Below, one piece after another: positions 6,492-8,362 of a DNA stretch of 8,362 nt. Numbering within the stretch: position 1 is the stretch's first letter; each line of letters starts with the position of its first letter. Both the position numbers and the translations under genes were made by a program. The DNA comes from Bacillota bacterium (GTDB lineage Bacteria; Bacillota; Clostridia; Lachnospirales; Lachnospiraceae). The notes under the pieces are model-generated. The model was not told the DNA's origin. It saw only the letters and a list, made by a program, of their open reading frames with translations, and ran no database searches. The DNA lies in contig JAEZUR010000037.1 of NCBI GenBank assembly GCA_023420935.1, forward strand, positions 1-8,362, in the 5' to 3' direction.

Positions 6492-7955
6492 TCATTTACT
6501 CCCTTTCACCAACGCTTCTAGTTTCTGAATAATACTCTTGTAACGCACGTCCTCTCTAAGAATATAAAAGGCAGGATTGTCTTTCACAGCAGACAGCATA
6601 GACTTGCGAATGAACTTTTCGTTCTGTGGTGCCCCATTTCCTATATCAAATTCCATAAACCAGTCATCAATCAAATCGAAATAAGAATCTCCATGTAGAC
6701 TGAATGGAAAAAAATCCTCTAGACAGATTTTTGTATACTGTTCCAGCATTTCAAGAGACTTATCCATTTCACCATGCATGCAGTATAAAAGAGCTGCAGA
6801 ATAATACACTGGTACAACAGCATTGGGTTGCAGTTTTGCCACTTGAAAAATATCTGCAATTTGAAGAGATCTATTAAGAATCTCCGTCGATTTTTCTTTA
6901 TTATCTTCATAAAGCATACTATACTGAGCTGCCTCAGCGACTAATATAAGGAGGTGCTGATAGATACTGATCTGATAGACCCGCATTGCCTTTTCCCTTT
7001 CTCCCAACATCTGATAAACTTGAGCCAAGCTTTCTGTTTCCTGAGATAATGGTCTAACTGATTCGTCCAAAAGTTCTAATGCATCATTTGGTTTTCCCAA
7101 CATCATATCCAAAATTACTTCTAAATTAACAGCTGCTTTTACATCATTAACATCTTCACTTTCATTTTTCACCCTTCTTGCCAATGTGAGTGCCCACATT
7201 AATCCATCTTCTGGTATTTCAGCCGCATCAAAGTGATTCAACAGCAAGACTGTCATTTGAAGAAGAAATGGAAAACAGGAATAGTATTTTTTAATCTTCT
7301 CATCCAGTTCCATCTGAACATCTAAAAATGGTTTCGTTCCAAGTATTCCTTTAAAATACAGATACTGTCTTCGGATTTCTTCCTTGGTCATTTGTGGTTC
7401 ATAGCCTATCAATTCATCAATACTAATATTAAAATAAGATGCAAACACAAGCAATTCATCAATAGAGTCAATTGGATATAAGTTTTTTAAGTAGTTTTGT
7501 ATAGGTGCGTAATTTGATATGAATGAAGCAACTATAATGCCATTTGGTTTTAATAGATTTAATGCTCCTTCGATACAAGTTCTTCTATCTTCTTCATCTA
7601 CTAAATGGTATAAAGGACCCATCAATAGAATGACATCATATTTTTGCCCATACTCATCTAGTTCTAAGGCATTACCATGTATGTAATTTTCTAGTTTTAT
7701 ACCTTTTGCTAGTGACCTCTCTTTTGCTACTTCAATATTTATTTTTGATAAATCTAATAAAGAAACCTTATGTCCCTTTTCAGCTAAATACATAGCATAT
7801 CTACCAGGGCCTCCTCCTATATCAAATATCTCTAAGTTATCACCTGTTATATATTCATCTAAATATCTTTTAGTTATGTCAAATTCAATTTTATGCCTTT
7901 CTAGTCTATCCCACTCATCATATTTTTCGTCATACCATTGCTCTATTTTGTTCAT
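6492..7955 (-). CDS. Chimeric protein: SAM methyltransferase N-terminus fused to XRE-regulator TPR C-terminus
   Basis: This 487-residue gene joins two unrelated parts in one frame. Residues 1 to about 168 are a class I SAM-dependent methyltransferase: FDIGGGPGR (44-52) is the SAM-binding glycine loop, LLDLS (66-70) supplies the ribose-binding acidic residue, and the VILLMGPLYHL (108-118) and LLKPNGIIVASF (134-145) strands follow. The usual last strands of the fold are missing. From about 169 the sequence FASYFNISIDELIGYEPQMT (171-190) matches the end of an XRE helix-turn-helix domain and its linker. It continues as a helical, TPR-like region to the C-terminus (for example residues 285-335 and 380-412). 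The DNA-binding helices themselves are absent. The methyltransferase part is about 31% GC on hand-counted lines and the rest about 39%. GGGGGGA precedes the ATG and a good promoter lies upstream. Either part may be inactive. An assembly error is possible but the frame is intact. Confidence 0.8.
   Translation of the reverse strand: MNKIEQWYDEKYDEWDRLERHKIEFDITKRYLDEYITGDNLEIFDIGGGPGRYAMYLAEKGHKVSLLDLSKINIEVAKERSLAKGIKLENYIHGNALELDEYGQKYDVILLMGPLYHLVDEEDRRTCIEGALNLLKPNGIIVASFISNYAPIQNYLKNLYPIDSIDELLVFASYFNISIDELIGYEPQMTKEEIRRQYLYFKGILGTKPFLDVQMELDEKIKKYYSCFPFLLQMTVLLLNHFDAAEIPEDGLMWALTLARRVKNESEDVNDVKAAVNLEVILDMMLGKPNDALELLDESVRPLSQETESLAQVYQMLGEREKAMRVYQISIYQHLLILVAEAAQYSMLYEDNKEKSTEILNRSLQIADIFQVAKLQPNAVVPVYYSAALLYCMHGEMDKSLEMLEQYTKICLEDFFPFSLHGDSYFDLIDDWFMEFDIGNGAPQNEKFIRKSMLSAVKDNPAFYILREDVRYKSIIQKLEALVKGSK
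7410..7464 (-). repeat. 13-bp direct repeat around the fusion junction
   Basis: TATTGATGAATTG (minus strand) occurs at 7452-7464 and again at 7410-7422. It encodes Ile-Asp-Glu-Leu in the same frame both times (SIDELL at 164-169 and SIDELI at 178-183). The first copy is the last recognisable methyltransferase sequence and the second lies in the regulator linker, so the pair brackets the inferred breakpoint. Confidence 0.8.
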
Positions 7956-8022
7956 AAACTTCCCCCCGATATTAGATTTTCTGTTTGTAATGTGTCGTAC
8001 AAATCTACTTATGTTAATCTAT

Positions 8023-8051
8023 AGTATATAAATCATCCATCTATTTATCAA
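8023..8051 (-). promoter_or_regulatory. Sigma-A-type promoter for the methyltransferase-regulator gene
   Basis: On the minus strand, TTGATA (8046-8051) is separated by exactly 17 bases from TATACT (8023-8028). Each hexamer differs from consensus at one position. Transcription would begin near 8016, giving a leader of about 60 bases before the ATG at 7955. It is the best promoter seen in the window. Confidence 0.7.
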
Positions 8052-8121
8052 CCTAATTTTGTTAATTATCATCCATTATAGCTCTAATTATCCTATGTCA
8101 TCTATAAATCACCCCAAAAAC

Positions 8122-8225
8122 AGTGGTCAAAAAACGGTGTTTTTTCACTCTTTTCTTGCTCCAAAATCGCCCTTAAACCACTATATGTTGTGGTCAAACC
8201 CTATTATTTCTCCCCTGAACCACAA
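8122..8225. repeat. Cluster of alternating ACCAC/GTGGT motifs
   Basis: Four related motifs alternate in orientation: AGTGGTCAAA (8122-8131), AAACCACT (8175-8182), TTGTGGTCAAA (8188-8198) and GAACCACAA (8217-8225). Adjacent ones can pair: AGTGGT with ACCACT, ACCAC with GTGGT around an eight-base loop (8177-8194), and TTGTGGT with ACCACAA. Between the first two, AAAAAAC-GGT-GTTTTTT (8128-8145 region) forms another hairpin. Recombinase, replication or regulator binding are all possible. Confidence 0.5.
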
Positions 8226-8228
8226 TAC

Positions 8229-8250
8229 GTCATCAGAATTATACTCTCAA
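8229..8250. repeat. 22-bp direct repeat, copy 2
   Basis: It is identical to 4480-4501 in the same orientation and sits immediately beside the ACCAC/GTGGT cluster. The separation of the copies is about 3.75 kb. No recombinase gene lies between them. Confidence 0.85.
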
Positions 8251-8362
8251 CGTGTTTGGAGATGAGGGGATAGCTGTCAAAAATTAGTAGACTAAATATT
8301 TTTATCAAAAATTCCATCTGTGGAAACATATCCACTATGGGCTTTCGTATGCGGGAATATAT

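Larger units (their letters stand above)
7956..8362. other. Right-hand non-coding region
   Basis: About 400 AT-rich bases lie upstream of the chimeric gene. I can support a promoter (8023-8051), a cluster of alternating ACCAC/GTGGT motifs (8122-8225) and copy 2 of the 22-bp repeat (8229-8250). From 8292 to the edge an open minus-strand frame of 22 codons ends in TAG and could be the tail of a gene beyond the window, but it is too short to claim. No terminator is clear. Confidence 0.55.

Noticed and set aside
6719..6910. Minus-strand 63-codon frame inside the chimeric gene
   Set aside because: Lies in another frame of a well-supported gene with no family resemblance; a shadow frame.
8059..8265. 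Open plus-strand frame of about 68 codons starting at TTG
   Set aside because: No ribosome binding site, low-complexity translation, and it runs through the ACCAC/GTGGT motifs and the 22-bp repeat.
8238..8280. TTGACA (8275-8280) and TATAAT (8238-8243) on the minus strand as a promoter
   Set aside because: The hexamers are 31 bases apart, too far for a sigma-A promoter.
8292..8362. Minus-strand frame of 22 codons ending in TAG (…AHSGYVSTDGIFDKNI), possible tail of a gene outside the window
   Set aside because: Too short to distinguish from chance and I recognise no family; the frame stays open to the edge, so it deserves checking with more sequence.
8337..8362. ATG reading MGFRMREY at the right edge, recalling the start of DUF4236 proteins
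   Set aside because: Only eight residues, position 7 does not match the expected basic residue, and the upstream ribosome binding site is weak.

Overview
The window looks like an accessory region from a low-GC Gram-positive anaerobe of the Clostridia, probably a Lachnospiraceae-type genome. The reasons are the AT-rich composition (about 30-40% GC), strong AGGAGG-type ribosome binding sites including ones before GTG and TTG starts, and gene families common there: CPBP membrane proteases, an XRE-TPR regulator module, a small blasticidin-deaminase-like cytidine deaminase, and a short UvrA paralogue. No rRNA, tRNA, CRISPR array, transposase or recombinase gene was seen. Every convincing gene lies on the minus strand, so transcription runs from high to low coordinates.

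Layout in transcription order. About 7956-8362 is non-coding. It holds a good sigma-A-type promoter (TTGATA, 17 bp, TATACT), a cluster of alternating ACCAC/GTGGT motifs, and one copy of a 22-bp repeat. Next comes a 487-codon gene (6492-7955) that appears to be an in-frame chimera. Its N-terminal ~168 residues are a class I SAM methyltransferase, and the rest is the C-terminal TPR part of an XRE-type regulator whose DNA-binding domain is missing. One base later follows a CPBP intramembrane protease (5726-6490). After a 420-base gap there is a second, dissimilar CPBP protease (4577-5305), then a 339-base gap with the second copy of the 22-bp repeat and a clostridial-type dispersed repeat.

From 4237 down to the left edge, seven short genes follow one another with gaps of about 26-53 bases: a GNAT acetyltransferase (TTG start), a short ABC-permease-like fragment, an SRPBCC protein, a cytidine-deaminase-like protein (likely GTG start) that lacks one zinc-binding cysteine, a serine-hydrolase/beta-lactamase-fold protein, a RimJ/RimL-type GNAT, and the start of a UvrA-like ATPase that runs off the left edge.

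The left block reads like a co-directional collection of small-molecule modification and self-protection genes (acetylation, deamination, hydrolysis, UvrA-like ATPase), perhaps accumulated by transfer. No shared substrate can be deduced. The methyltransferase half of the chimera and the TTG-start GNAT are more AT-rich (about 30% GC on hand-counted lines) than the XRE-TPR half (about 39%), which supports mosaic ancestry. The most notable features are the chimeric methyltransferase/regulator gene coupled to a CPBP protease, the 22-bp direct repeat bracketing that block, and the deaminase with an altered zinc site.
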